Of a stretch of 64,000 nucleotides of DNA, positions 35,315-43,267 are shown piece by piece (the stretch's first letter is position 1; every line of letters starts with the position of its first letter). Below the pieces are notes generated by a model, which saw only the letters and a list, made by a program, of their open reading frames with translations, did no database searches and was not told the DNA's origin. The position numbers were made by a program, and so were the translations under genes. Source of the stretch: Verrucomicrobiota bacterium (lineage in GTDB: Bacteria > Verrucomicrobiota > Verrucomicrobiia > Limisphaerales > J093); assembly GCA_016716505.1 (NCBI GenBank), contig JADJWF010000011.1, forward strand, positions 744,001-808,000. Reading direction: 5' to 3'.

Positions 35315-36571
35315 ATGAGCGCTCTGAATTCCCTGAGACTGGAACGGATTGGCCAAATCGCCACCGCGGAAGTGGCGTTCGGTGACTTGACCGTCTTGGT
35401 CGGTCCCCAGGCCACCGGGAAAAGCGTGCTTCTGCAGTTTCTCAAGCTGGCGTTGGACACTGGCTACGTGCATGACCAGTTGCGCAAGCACGGCATTGAA
35501 TGGGAGCGCCGCGTGCCAGACTTTCTCGATGTGTATCTGGGCGAAGGCATGCGTGGCGTTTGGCGGGACGGGACGGATGGCAGCGCTGTCAGTGTGAACG
35601 CCGAACCCGCCGACGTGACCGAGTGGGTCGCGCCGCGGCATCGCACCCGAAAATCCACAGCCTTCTACATCCCTGCACAGCGTGTCTTGTCGCTGGCCAA
35701 CGGCTGGCCAAGGCCCTTTCAGGGGTTTGCGAGTGAGGACCCATTTGCCGTGCGTGATTTCAGCGAGACTTTCCGGTTGCTGATGGAGCAGGAGTTTTCC
35801 CGCGCGGCGGCGTTGTTCCCCAAGACCAATCGCCTGAAGCGTGAATATCGGGATTTGCTTTCCCAACATGTGTTCGGCGGGTTCGGGCTGCACGTGGATC
35901 GGCACGGGGCACAGAAACGCCTGGTCTTGCGCCAGGAGCAGGGGCAGCAGGCGATCCCGTTCATGGCATGGTCGGCCGGCCAGCGTGAATTTGTCCCTTT
36001 GCTCATGGGGCTTTACTGGCTGATGCCCTCGGCCAAAGTCAAACGCCGGGCAGACCTCAACTGGGTCATCATCGAAGAATTGGAAATGGGGTTGCATCCG
36101 AACGCGATTTCGGTGGTCTTCCTGCTGGTGTTGGAACTGTTGTGGCGCGGCTATCGCGTTTGCTTGTCCACCCATTCGCCGCAAGTGTTGGACGTGGTCT
36201 GGGCGATGCGCATGATCCAGCAGCACGGCGGGGATCCGGGGCGGTTGCTCGAAGTTTTCGGCGTGCGCAAGACTGGACCGATGAATGGCGTGGCACGCGC
36301 CGCGATTGAGAAGCAGGTCCGGGTCTATTACTTCGACCGTACTGGCCTCACGCGGGACATCTCGAATCTGGACCCGGGTTCAGCCGATCATCTGGAAGCC
36401 GGCTGGGGAGGCTTGAGCGAGTTCAGTGGGCGGGTGAACGACATCGTCGCCTCGGTTGTGAATGGCAAGGCTGGGGCTCCCGGTGCCGAAGGGGCGACGC
36501 CGAAACCGGTCAAACGGCCCACACCAACCGACGCCGTGTCGGAACTCAAGTTGCCGGGGATGGACACATGA
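35315..36571 (+). CDS. AAA_15/AAA_21-type ATPase, candidate defence gene
   Basis: A 418-residue SMC/OLD-like ATPase. Walker A is VGPQATGKSVLLQFLKLAL (near the N-terminus), the ABC-like signature is AWSAGQREFVPLL, Walker B is WVIIEELEMGLHPNAISVVF, and the H-loop is STHSPQVLDVVW. This matches AAA ATPases of PARIS, Septu and Gabija-like systems more than transporters. ATG 35315 has AAAGGG upstream; 35297 is an alternative. Its stop overlaps the next gene (ATGA), so the two are coupled. No TOPRIM or DUF4435 domain is fused or adjacent, so it is not a canonical OLD or PARIS protein. Confidence 0.85.
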   Translation: MSALNSLRLERIGQIATAEVAFGDLTVLVGPQATGKSVLLQFLKLALDTGYVHDQLRKHGIEWERRVPDFLDVYLGEGMRGVWRDGTDGSAVSVNAEPADVTEWVAPRHRTRKSTAFYIPAQRVLSLANGWPRPFQGFASEDPFAVRDFSETFRLLMEQEFSRAAALFPKTNRLKREYRDLLSQHVFGGFGLHVDRHGAQKRLVLRQEQGQQAIPFMAWSAGQREFVPLLMGLYWLMPSAKVKRRADLNWVIIEELEMGLHPNAISVVFLLVLELLWRGYRVCLSTHSPQVLDVVWAMRMIQQHGGDPGRLLEVFGVRKTGPMNGVARAAIEKQVRVYYFDRTGLTRDISNLDPGSADHLEAGWGGLSEFSGRVNDIVASVVNGKAGAPGAEGATPKPVKRPTPTDAVSELKLPGMDT

Positions 36572-37026
36572 CCTTCCGGCAAGCCGTTGAGGCCACACCC
36601 TCCGTTCGTGGGGCATATCGCCGGGGACTGCAAGCCCTCGGAAGCGGACATACAGCACGCATTCAAGCCGCAAACCCAAGACGCCTCACCGGCAGCCTCA
36701 ACCTCGAAGCTGCGCTGAAGGCCGCCCAGTCGAATGCACCCCTCTGGGATTACGGGATCGGTTTCCGTGGAGGACCACGCGAAGAAGCCATCTGGGTGGA
36801 GGTGCATCCGGCCTCCTCTGACAGCGTGGAGGGGATGCTCCGAAAACTGGATTGGTTAAGGCGATGGCTTTCGGGGGAATCCCCAATGCTTCGAGCAATG
36901 ACGCGGGGTGGTTATTACTGGCTGGCCACGGATGCGCGTGTGGCGATCACGGCACATTCGCGACAGGCCCGCCGGCTGGCGACAGCCGGATTGCGTGGGC
37001 CAATGCGGATTCTTCGGCTTGAATGA
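36568..37026 (+). CDS. 152-residue protein of unknown family paired with the AAA ATPase
   Basis: The start overlaps the ATPase stop by 4 bases. The conserved-looking core is LWDYGIGFRGGPREEAIWVE, then VHPASSDSVEGMLRKLDWLRRWL, then YYWLATDARVAI. A beta-hairpin ending in WVEVHPA followed by a lysine-containing helix is compatible with a small nuclease-like fold, but the canonical PD-(D/E)xK residues are not clear and I do not recognise the family. It has no membrane helix or signal peptide. By position it is the likely effector or sensor partner of the ATPase. Confidence 0.75.
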   Translation: MTFRQAVEATPSVRGAYRRGLQALGSGHTARIQAANPRRLTGSLNLEAALKAAQSNAPLWDYGIGFRGGPREEAIWVEVHPASSDSVEGMLRKLDWLRRWLSGESPMLRAMTRGGYYWLATDARVAITAHSRQARRLATAGLRGPMRILRLE

Positions 37027-37059
37027 GGCAGCGCTTCAGGCGGGTCGCCGCCAATACCC

Positions 37060-38138
37060 TCAACCGGCAGCCACCACCCGCTGATACCACGGGCGGGAGC
37101 GGTTGCAGACGTTGCAGACGCGGGGCATCAACGGCACTTCGACCAGCACGCCCACGACGGTCGCCAGCGCCGCGCCGGAGCCGGGACCGAAGAGCGTGAT
37201 GGCCACCGCGATGGCCAGCTCGAAGAATTGCTCGCGCCAATCAGCGCGCCGGGCGAGGCGACGTTGTGCGGCACCTTGAACGCGCGCATCAGCAGGTAGG
37301 CCAGACCGGAGTTGAAATAGACCTGGATGAGAATCGGCACCGCGATGAGCAGAACGGCGACCCAGCGCGTGGTCAGGTTTTCCGCCTGAAAGGCGAAGAT
37401 GAGCACCAGCGTCAGCAGCAGCGCGCCGATCATCACGGGAGGGGGCTTGGCAGGAAGTTCTGCTCGAACCACTCCTGGCCGTGGAATGTGAGCACGGCGG
37501 TCCGCGTCAGCCAGCCGGCGGCCAGCGGGATGACGATGAACACGACGACCGAGGTGATGAGCACTTTCGGGGGCACGACGACATTGGCCACGCCGCAGAG
37601 GAACATCACGATGGGCGCGAAGGCGACGAGCATGATGAGGTTGTTCACCGCCATCGGCACCAGTGTGTGGGGGGTACCGTTGGTGAGATCGCTCCAGACG
37701 AAGACTATCGCGGTGCAGGGCGCGGCGGCGAGGATGATGAGGCCGGCGATTTATTCCCTGGCCAGTTCGGGGCTGATCCACGCGGCAAAGACGTGCTGCA
37801 GGAACACCCAGGCCGGCAGCGTCATGCTGAAAGGCTTGACGAGCCAGTTGACGAAGAGGGTCACGGCCAGGCCCTTGGGCCGGCGCGCCACGCCGCCAAT
37901 GGCGCTGCAATCCACCTTGAGCATCAGCGGGTAGATCATCAGCCAGAGCAGGACGCCGATGAGGACGTTGAACTGCGACCCCTGGCCGAGTTCCAGCTTG
38001 CTGAGGGTCGCCGTGACGTCGGGCAGCAGCTTGCCGAATACCACGCCGATGACCATGCAGAGCAGCACCCAGATGGTCAGGTAACGCTCGAAGAAGGCGA
38101 GGCGCTTGGGAAGGGTGGGGTATTCGTCGGCTTCAGCA
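37060..38138 (-). pseudogene. acr3: Decayed Acr3 arsenite permease
   Basis: It can be followed end to end against the intact acr3 at 52504-53607: LAFFERYLTIWVLLCMVIGV at the start, NLTTRWVAVLLIAVPILIQV in the middle and VCNVCNRSRPWYQ at the end. It carries a nonsense codon (TAA near 37750, where the intact copy has Tyr), a one-base shift near 37445 after QEWFEQNFLP and another near 37225 after GALIGAS. A proper start codon is also missing. Three independent lesions argue for real decay. Its 3' end is duplicated at 35158-35250. Confidence 0.9.
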
Positions 38139-38804
38139 CAATTTAAGCGCAATCTCCGCAACGTGCGCCCCAAGCAGGGCCGCCGATTTCAGTCCGGTCT
38201 CATCCTGCGCCACCGAGTCCTGCTGGCTCCAGAGCGTGCCGCCGAGCATCGCGGGCGAGTTGCCGCCCACTGGCACCATGCCGTAACTCAGCATTGCGGT
38301 GAGGATTTGCTGGATGACCAACTCCTGACCGCCGTTGCGGTTGCCGCCGGTGGCCACCGCACCCACGGGCTTGTTGGCCAGCACCATCGTCGGCTCGCGC
38401 AAGGGCATGCACCGCTCGATGAACGCCTTGCACAGCGCGCTCAGGCTGCGGAAGTAGGACGGCGAACCGAGAATCAGGCCGCCCAGTTGCGGGTCGCGCA
38501 GCTTCGGCAGGATGGCGTCGAAATCGTCCCGGGGGATGTTCGGCGACCAACTGGCGATGCTCAGCCCGCCGAGGTCAATCAACTCCACCTGGATGCGCGG
38601 GCTGACGGCCTTCGCCGCGTCGAGCGCCGCCTGGACGGCTTTCGCGGTCGTCATGCCTTTGCGCGGGCTGCACGCGACGCCGAGGATTTTTAGCGACGCG
38701 GCCGGGGCCGGCGCTTCGGCGGTGAGGGCGGAGGTTGTGGTTGCCGCCAACGCGGCCGTGCCGGCGGTGGCGATGAAGTTTCTGCGGGTCAGGTTTGCTT
38801 TCAT
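38133..38804 (-). CDS. Tat-exported flavodoxin-family NAD(P)H:FMN oxidoreductase
   Basis: A 223-residue protein with a twin-arginine signal (LTRRNFIATAGTAALAATT) and a flavodoxin-like core: ILGVACSPRKGMTTAKAV (phosphate loop), GGLILGSPSYFRSLSALCKAF, and GAVATGGNRNGGQELVIQQI. The last motif is typical of FMN reductases of the ArsH/iron-sulfur-flavoprotein neighbourhood, although ArsH itself is not usually exported. It overlaps the upstream ABC ATPase stop by 4 bases. It could reduce an envelope substrate; the substrate is unknown. Confidence 0.83.
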   Translation of the reverse strand: MKANLTRRNFIATAGTAALAATTTSALTAEAPAPAASLKILGVACSPRKGMTTAKAVQAALDAAKAVSPRIQVELIDLGGLSIASWSPNIPRDDFDAILPKLRDPQLGGLILGSPSYFRSLSALCKAFIERCMPLREPTMVLANKPVGAVATGGNRNGGQELVIQQILTAMLSYGMVPVGGNSPAMLGGTLWSQQDSVAQDETGLKSAALLGAHVAEIALKLC

Positions 38805-39520
38805 GGTTTTTGGTTCGGTTTGTTCTTTAGTTCACCGTCTTCCATTTCCAGATGGCGGTCAAAAACATCGAGCGCGCGGTGGTCGTGCGTGACGACCATC
38901 ACCGCCGCGCCGCGCTCGTGGGCGACTTTGCGGAACAGTTCCATCACCTGCCGGCCGCGCACACTGTCGAGCGCGGCGGTGGGTTCATCCGCGAGAATCA
39001 GGTTCGGCTCGTTGGCGAGCGCCCGGGCCACAGCCACGCGCTGTTGCTGGCCGCCGGAAAGGGCGTCGGGCAGGTTGTCGGCGCGGTCGCCCACGCCCAG
39101 ATAGTCGAGCAGTTCCATGGCGCGTCTGCGGGCGACTCTGGGAGCCGTGTCGTTGATTTCCAACGCCACCTGCACGTTCTCCACCGCGCTGAGGAACGGG
39201 ATCAGGTTGGCCTTCTGAAAGACAAAACCGAGATGCCGCCGCCGGAACGCGCGCAAATCCACTTTCGGCTGGTCTCCGTCCATGACCAGTTCGCCGCCGA
39301 TGTGGATGCGACCCGAAGTCGGTGGATTGATGAGGCCGATCGCCGTGAGCAACGTGGACTTCCCCGCGCCACTCGGCCCCAGCAGCGCGATCACTTCGCC
39401 ACGCTCGACGCGCAGCGAAACATCTTTCATCGCCACGACCTCGGTGTTGCCGCTGCCATAAACCTTGGTGAGGTGTTCGGCGACGATGGCGGGCGGGTTG
39501 GCGGTGGTGGGGGACGTCAT
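38801..39520 (-). CDS. ABC transporter ATP-binding protein (MacB/LolD type)
   Basis: A 239-residue ATPase with Walker A LLGPSGAGKSTLL, Q-loop FVFQKANLIPF, signature LSGGQQQRVAVARAL, Walker B LILADEPTAALD and H-loop VMVVTHDHRAL. The ALD-S-x-x-G-R-x-V pattern fits the LolD/MacB/FtsE group, which work with FtsX-like permeases. Its permease is 0.7 kb upstream on the same strand, separated by family B repeats. It overlaps the flavodoxin gene (ATGA). A small hairpin (39545-39562) lies in its leader. Confidence 0.93.
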   Translation of the reverse strand: MTSPTTANPPAIVAEHLTKVYGSGNTEVVAMKDVSLRVERGEVIALLGPSGAGKSTLLTAIGLINPPTSGRIHIGGELVMDGDQPKVDLRAFRRRHLGFVFQKANLIPFLSAVENVQVALEINDTAPRVARRRAMELLDYLGVGDRADNLPDALSGGQQQRVAVARALANEPNLILADEPTAALDSVRGRQVMELFRKVAHERGAAVMVVTHDHRALDVFDRHLEMEDGELKNKPNQKP

Positions 39521-39610
39521 CGCATCCAGCAGTGCAGATGTTTAGGTCGGTCAGTACCGACCGGACTAGTGGCAAGCCGCGACGGTTTGTCCAAGTTCTC
39601 GGAGTGCCCG

Positions 39611-40192
39611 GTAGCGCAGACTTCCAGTCTGCTGTATCGCGGATTTCCAATCCGCGACCCCCCGAATATCCGGACGCGGCACGGCTAGCCACGCTTTGCC
39701 GACTGGAAGTCGGCGGTACGGCAGGTTGGAAACCTGCGCTACCACTTGCGCCGCCGCCCGACTGTCCTGGCGAATTGCGAGTTGCTCCCGTAGCGCAGAC
39801 TTCCAGTCTGCTGTATCGCGGATTTCCAATCCGCGAACGTCCCGAATATCCGGACGCGGCACGGCTCGCCACGCTTTGCCGACTGGAAGTCGGCGGTACA
39901 GCAGGTTGGAAACCTTCGCTACCTCTTGCGCCGCCGCCCGACTGTCCTGGCGAATTCCGAATTGCTCCCGTAGCGCAGACTTCCAGTCTGCTGTGTCGCG
40001 GATTTCCAATCCGCGGACGCTGCGAACATCCGGACGCGCCACGCATTGCCACGCTTTGCCGACTGGAAGTCGGCGATTGGCTCGCTCGCGCCCGCTCGCT
40101 CGGCCCTGCGGGCCTTGCCATCGCTTCGCTCCGGCAATCCCTTGAGCCGCTTCCCCAGCGGCACAAGTCAGCAGGTTGGAAACCTGCGCTAC
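39611..40192. repeat. Three tandem family B palindromic repeats (copies B1-B3)
   Basis: Copies at 39611-39743, 39790-39922 and 39970-40192, spaced 179-180 bp start to start. Each begins GTAGCGCAG and ends CTGCGCTAC (inverted termini) and contains four short palindromes in order: GACTTCCAGTC, GCGGATTTCCAATCCGC, GCCGACTGGAAGTCGGC and GCAGGTTGGAAACCTGC. B3 carries an extra ~95-bp GC-rich segment before its last palindrome. They fill the 714-base gap between the ABC ATPase and permease genes; no gene is called there. Confidence 0.92.
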
Positions 40193-40234
40193 GACACAAG
40201 CCAAACTCCCGTCTTGTCCCTGGCAATGCTCCGC

Positions 40235-41449
40235 TCATGCCGCCAACACTTTGTTTGGTTCCACCCGCATCGCTTTCCAAATCCCCAACAGACTGGCGAG
40301 CACGGAAATCGCCAGCACGATGCCGGCAAGCATCAACAGGTCGGGCCTTTCGATCACCACCAGCCGCGGAAAACGCGGGAAGGCATACTGCCCCAGCCAC
40401 CACGCCAGCCCATACCCCAGCGCGCCCATCAGCAGCGCCTGCTGAAGAATCAGCCCCACAATCACGCCGTTGCGCGCGCCGATGAGTTTCAGCAGCGCGA
40501 TGTCGTGAATCTTGTCCAGCGTGAGCGTGTAGAGAATCAGCGCCATGATGATGGTGGAAATGATGATGAGCAGCACGCGGAACAGGCCAAGCTGCCGCTG
40601 CGCCTTGTCCACCATTCCGGAGAGCAACAAGGTCTTTTGCTGTGGCGTCGAATAGACCGTCACGTCCGGCCAGGTGGCGAGCGTCGCCGCCACCCGGGCG
40701 GCATCGGCGCCTTCAGCCAGCGTCACCAACACCGCGCTGACCTGCGGCGGGGCGAGCGCGGGCAGTTCCCGATCCGGGCCGACCGCACGCTCGGACAACA
40801 GCGGATTGACGCGGCCCAGGTCCAATTGCTCCAGCCGGCCCAGCCGCGCCGCGCGTTCCAGGCGCATGGCCTCGCCCGGAACATCGAACTGAATGGCCGT
40901 CGCGTCGCTCACCGTGAAAAACGCCAGCCCATCGCCGCCCGAGCCCACCATGCCGCGCGTTAGGCCGACGACTTCGTAAACATCCTTGCCCAGCTTGAGC
41001 TTCTCGCCCAGCGGCAAGCCCAGCGAACGATCGGCGATCATCTCGTAATGCGCCTGACGCAGCGCGCGCCCGGCGACCAACGGCACCCAGTCGCCCTTAT
41101 CCTCCGGCCACGCGAGACCCTGCACCACCAGGCGCAAGGGCCGGCCCTGATGCTCGCGTTGAATCGTGTGCGACACAAAGCGCCGCGCGGCGGCGACGCC
41201 GGGCACGGCGCGGACGCGGTCTTCCAGATTGGCCGGAATGCGGGAAATTTCGGCAAACGGCCCGCGCGTGCTGCCTTGCACCACCCACAGGTCGGCGCCG
41301 ATTTCGTCCACCAGCAGCGTCGCCTCGCGAATCAACCCGCGATAAATGCCGCCCATGCCCATCACGATCATCAACAGGAGGCCGATGCCGATGGTGGTCA
41401 ACGCGAAGCGGCCCACGTTGTGGCGGATGTCGCGGAGGGCGAGGTTCAT
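40235..41449 (-). CDS. FtsX-family ABC transporter permease (MacB-like)
   Basis: A 404-residue permease with an N-terminal helix (FALTTIGIGLLLMIVMGMGG), a large periplasmic domain of ~230 residues beginning WVVQGSTRGPFAEISRIPAN, then three C-terminal helices (VLLIIISTIIMALILYTLTL, GLILQQALLMGALGYGLAWW, LMLAGIVLAISVLASLLG), the FtsX/MacB topology. The DIALLKLIGARNG motif couples it to the ATPase. With the ATPase at 38801 and the adaptor at 42090 it can form a tripartite efflux or lipoprotein-extraction machine. Confidence 0.9.
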   Translation of the reverse strand: MNLALRDIRHNVGRFALTTIGIGLLLMIVMGMGGIYRGLIREATLLVDEIGADLWVVQGSTRGPFAEISRIPANLEDRVRAVPGVAAARRFVSHTIQREHQGRPLRLVVQGLAWPEDKGDWVPLVAGRALRQAHYEMIADRSLGLPLGEKLKLGKDVYEVVGLTRGMVGSGGDGLAFFTVSDATAIQFDVPGEAMRLERAARLGRLEQLDLGRVNPLLSERAVGPDRELPALAPPQVSAVLVTLAEGADAARVAATLATWPDVTVYSTPQQKTLLLSGMVDKAQRQLGLFRVLLIIISTIIMALILYTLTLDKIHDIALLKLIGARNGVIVGLILQQALLMGALGYGLAWWLGQYAFPRFPRLVVIERPDLLMLAGIVLAISVLASLLGIWKAMRVEPNKVLAA

Positions 41450-41515
41450 GGCTTTTGGAAGGGCCTGCCGCTTCCATCGTTGCAGCCAGCGTCAGGGCCG
41501 GATACGTTGTATCGC

Positions 41516-41728
41516 ATGAAATTCCGAGTGACCATCGAGCCCGACGAAGATGGGGTGTTCGTGGCCGAATGTGCGGCGTTGCCGGGATGTATTTCCCAGG
41601 GCAAAACCCGGGAGGAGGCCATGGCCAATATTCGTGACGCCATCCAAGGATACCTCGCCAGCCTCAAGCAACACGGGGAGCCGATTCCCGGCGGGATTAC
41701 CGAGGAGATTGTCGAAGTCCCGGTATGA
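41516..41728 (+). CDS. hicB: HicB-like antitoxin
   Basis: A 70-residue protein with the partial RNase-H fold typical of HicB: MKFRVTIEPDEDGVFVAECA, LPGCISQGKTREEAMANIRD and AIQGYLASLKQHG. The short form has no C-terminal DNA-binding domain. It precedes and overlaps hicA by ATGA, the antitoxin-first order seen in many hicBA loci. It is transcribed opposite to the surrounding ABC genes. Confidence 0.9.
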   Translation: MKFRVTIEPDEDGVFVAECAALPGCISQGKTREEAMANIRDAIQGYLASLKQHGEPIPGGITEEIVEVPV

Positions 41729-41943
41729 GCCGCCTGCCCGTTTGTTCGGGAGGGGACGCGGTCAAAGCCTTCGGCCATGTGGGCTACACGGTGGATCATC
41801 AAACCGGCAGCCATATCATTCTGCGGCATCCTTCCGGACGCCGGTTGACCGTGCCCAACCACCGGGAACTGGCCAAAGGCACGCTTCGCGCGCTGATCCG
41901 GGAGGCGGGTTTGACCAAGGAACAATTTGCTGAGTTGCTTTAG
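41725..41943 (+). CDS. hicA: HicA-like mRNA interferase toxin
   Basis: A 72-residue HicA fold (beta-alpha-beta-beta): residues ~14-34 end in TGSHIILRHPSGRRLTVPNH, with the catalytic histidine expected in GSH and the second conserved His in VPNH, then LAKGTLRALIREAGLT. Such toxins cleave mRNA and are neutralised by HicB. It is followed directly by a nested inverted repeat at the convergent gene boundary. Confidence 0.93.
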   Translation: MSRLPVCSGGDAVKAFGHVGYTVDHQTGSHIILRHPSGRRLTVPNHRELAKGTLRALIREAGLTKEQFAELL

Positions 41944-41948
41944 CCTGT

Positions 41949-42069
41949 ATTTCTCACCGCCGGCACGAAATGCCGAGAGGCTGTCGGCGCCGACGTAAGG
42001 AGGCGAATTCCGCACCGTCCCGCAGCCTGTGGCCTCCTTACGTCGGCCCCTGCCAAACCGGTGAGAAAT
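41949..42069. repeat. Nested inverted repeat between hicA and the adaptor gene (element C)
   Basis: Outer arms ATTTCTCACCG / CGGTGAGAAAT (11 bp) and inner arms GCCGACGTAAGGAGGC / GCCTCCTTACGTCGGC (16 bp, perfect, 27-base loop). It fills the 146-base space between convergent genes. It may be a bidirectional terminator or a MITE-like element; only one copy is present in this window. Confidence 0.85.
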
Positions 42070-42089
42070 GCGGGTTAGCCGTGCGGGTT

Positions 42090-43259
42090 TCATGACGTGG
42101 CGTTGCCCTTTGTGACCACGCGTTGTCCGTCCGTGAGCGGCTGCTTCTGGCCCTCGATGGGGCGGACGATTTGGTCGCCGGCGGAAAGCCCCTGCGTCAC
42201 TTCCACGCTTTGGCGTCCGCGCAGCCCCAAGGTGATTTCTCGCCAGCGGGCGCGACCTTGGTGGTTCACAAACACGCCCGGCTTGCCCTCGCGCCAGCGC
42301 ACGAACTCCGCCGGCAACTCGACCACATTGGTTTTGCGCCCGGTCTCGATGAACACCTCGGCCCGCTGGCCAAGCGTCCAGTTCGCGGGCAATTCCTTCA
42401 CGCGCACGTCCACGACGAATTCCCGCGTTTCGCGGTCTGCTTCGCGCCCGAGCCGGGCCACTTCGCCGGGATAAATCTTCGCGGGTTCGGAACGGAAGAC
42501 CGCGCGCGCCGGCTGGCCCTCCCTCAATCCGGCCATCGCCGTTTCGTCCACCCAGGCAGACACCCAGATTTCGTTGGTGGCGACGACTTGAAGAATGGAC
42601 GCGCCCGGAACGACCACCCCGCCCGGGTCGCGGTCGCGCCGCGTGACCAGACCGTCATAGGGACTGCGCATTTCGGTGAACGCGAGCAGTTCCCGCTGAT
42701 ACTGCAACGTCTTGTCGGCCGTCAGCACCTGGCTCTCGGCCTCGACAATCGCGGACTGAGTGCGCTTCAAGTCTGCTTCCGCCACGCGCAGAGCTTCGGC
42801 CGTTTTGTCGAAGTCGGCCTGTGCGGCGATCTTGCCGGCCAGCAGTTCCGTCGCCCGATTGTGATCCAGACGCGCTTGTTGCAGGACCGCCTGGGCGCGG
42901 GCTTCGTCGGCCCGCACCCGCTCGACCGTGGCCTGGGCCGACGCGAGCGCGGCCTCCGCGATGGCCACCTGCCGGCGCGTGGGCCCATCGTCCAGGCGGG
43001 CGAGCAACTGGCCCGCCTTGACCGGGTCGCCCTGGTCCACGAGCACCTCGGCCAGCCGTTCCTGAATGCGCGGACTGATCACCGTCTTGACGCGCGCCTC
43101 CAGGGTGCCCGTGCCCATGACTTCGCCGCGCACTTCACCGGTGGTGACGGTGTGCGCGACGACCGGTGTCGGGTTGAACTTGAGGCGATAGCCGGCCAGG
43201 GCGACGACGCCGATGACCACCAGCCACGGCAGCAGTTTGCCAGGAGAGATGCGTTTCAT
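42090..43259 (-). CDS. HlyD/MacA-like periplasmic adaptor protein
   Basis: A 389-residue membrane-fusion protein: N-terminal helix (LLPWLVVIGVVALAGY), lipoyl-like half (GEVMGTGTLEARVKTVISPR, RIQERLAEVLVDQGDPVKAG), a long coiled coil (about residues 95-190), the second lipoyl half (MRSPYDGLVTRRDRDPGGVV) and beta-barrel domains. ATG 43259 starts just at the membrane segment; longer starts read antisense to the CcdA-like gene. It probably works with the MacB-like permease and ATPase downstream on the same strand. Confidence 0.9.
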   Translation of the reverse strand: MKRISPGKLLPWLVVIGVVALAGYRLKFNPTPVVAHTVTTGEVRGEVMGTGTLEARVKTVISPRIQERLAEVLVDQGDPVKAGQLLARLDDGPTRRQVAIAEAALASAQATVERVRADEARAQAVLQQARLDHNRATELLAGKIAAQADFDKTAEALRVAEADLKRTQSAIVEAESQVLTADKTLQYQRELLAFTEMRSPYDGLVTRRDRDPGGVVVPGASILQVVATNEIWVSAWVDETAMAGLREGQPARAVFRSEPAKIYPGEVARLGREADRETREFVVDVRVKELPANWTLGQRAEVFIETGRKTNVVELPAEFVRWREGKPGVFVNHQGRARWREITLGLRGRQSVEVTQGLSAGDQIVRPIEGQKQPLTDGQRVVTKGNATS

Positions 43260-43267
43260 ATGCGCAG

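Noticed and set aside
35315..36571. PARIS or OLD system assignment
   Set aside because: The ATPase motifs fit loosely, but no TOPRIM/DUF4435 domain is present in it or in the partner.
38133..38804. ArsH assignment for the flavodoxin-like protein
   Set aside because: It has a Tat signal and a different N-terminal pattern; only the GGNRNGGQE region is reminiscent.
39611..40192. CRISPR-like array between the ABC genes
   Set aside because: The spacing is regular but the 'spacers' are repeated too, and no cas genes are present.
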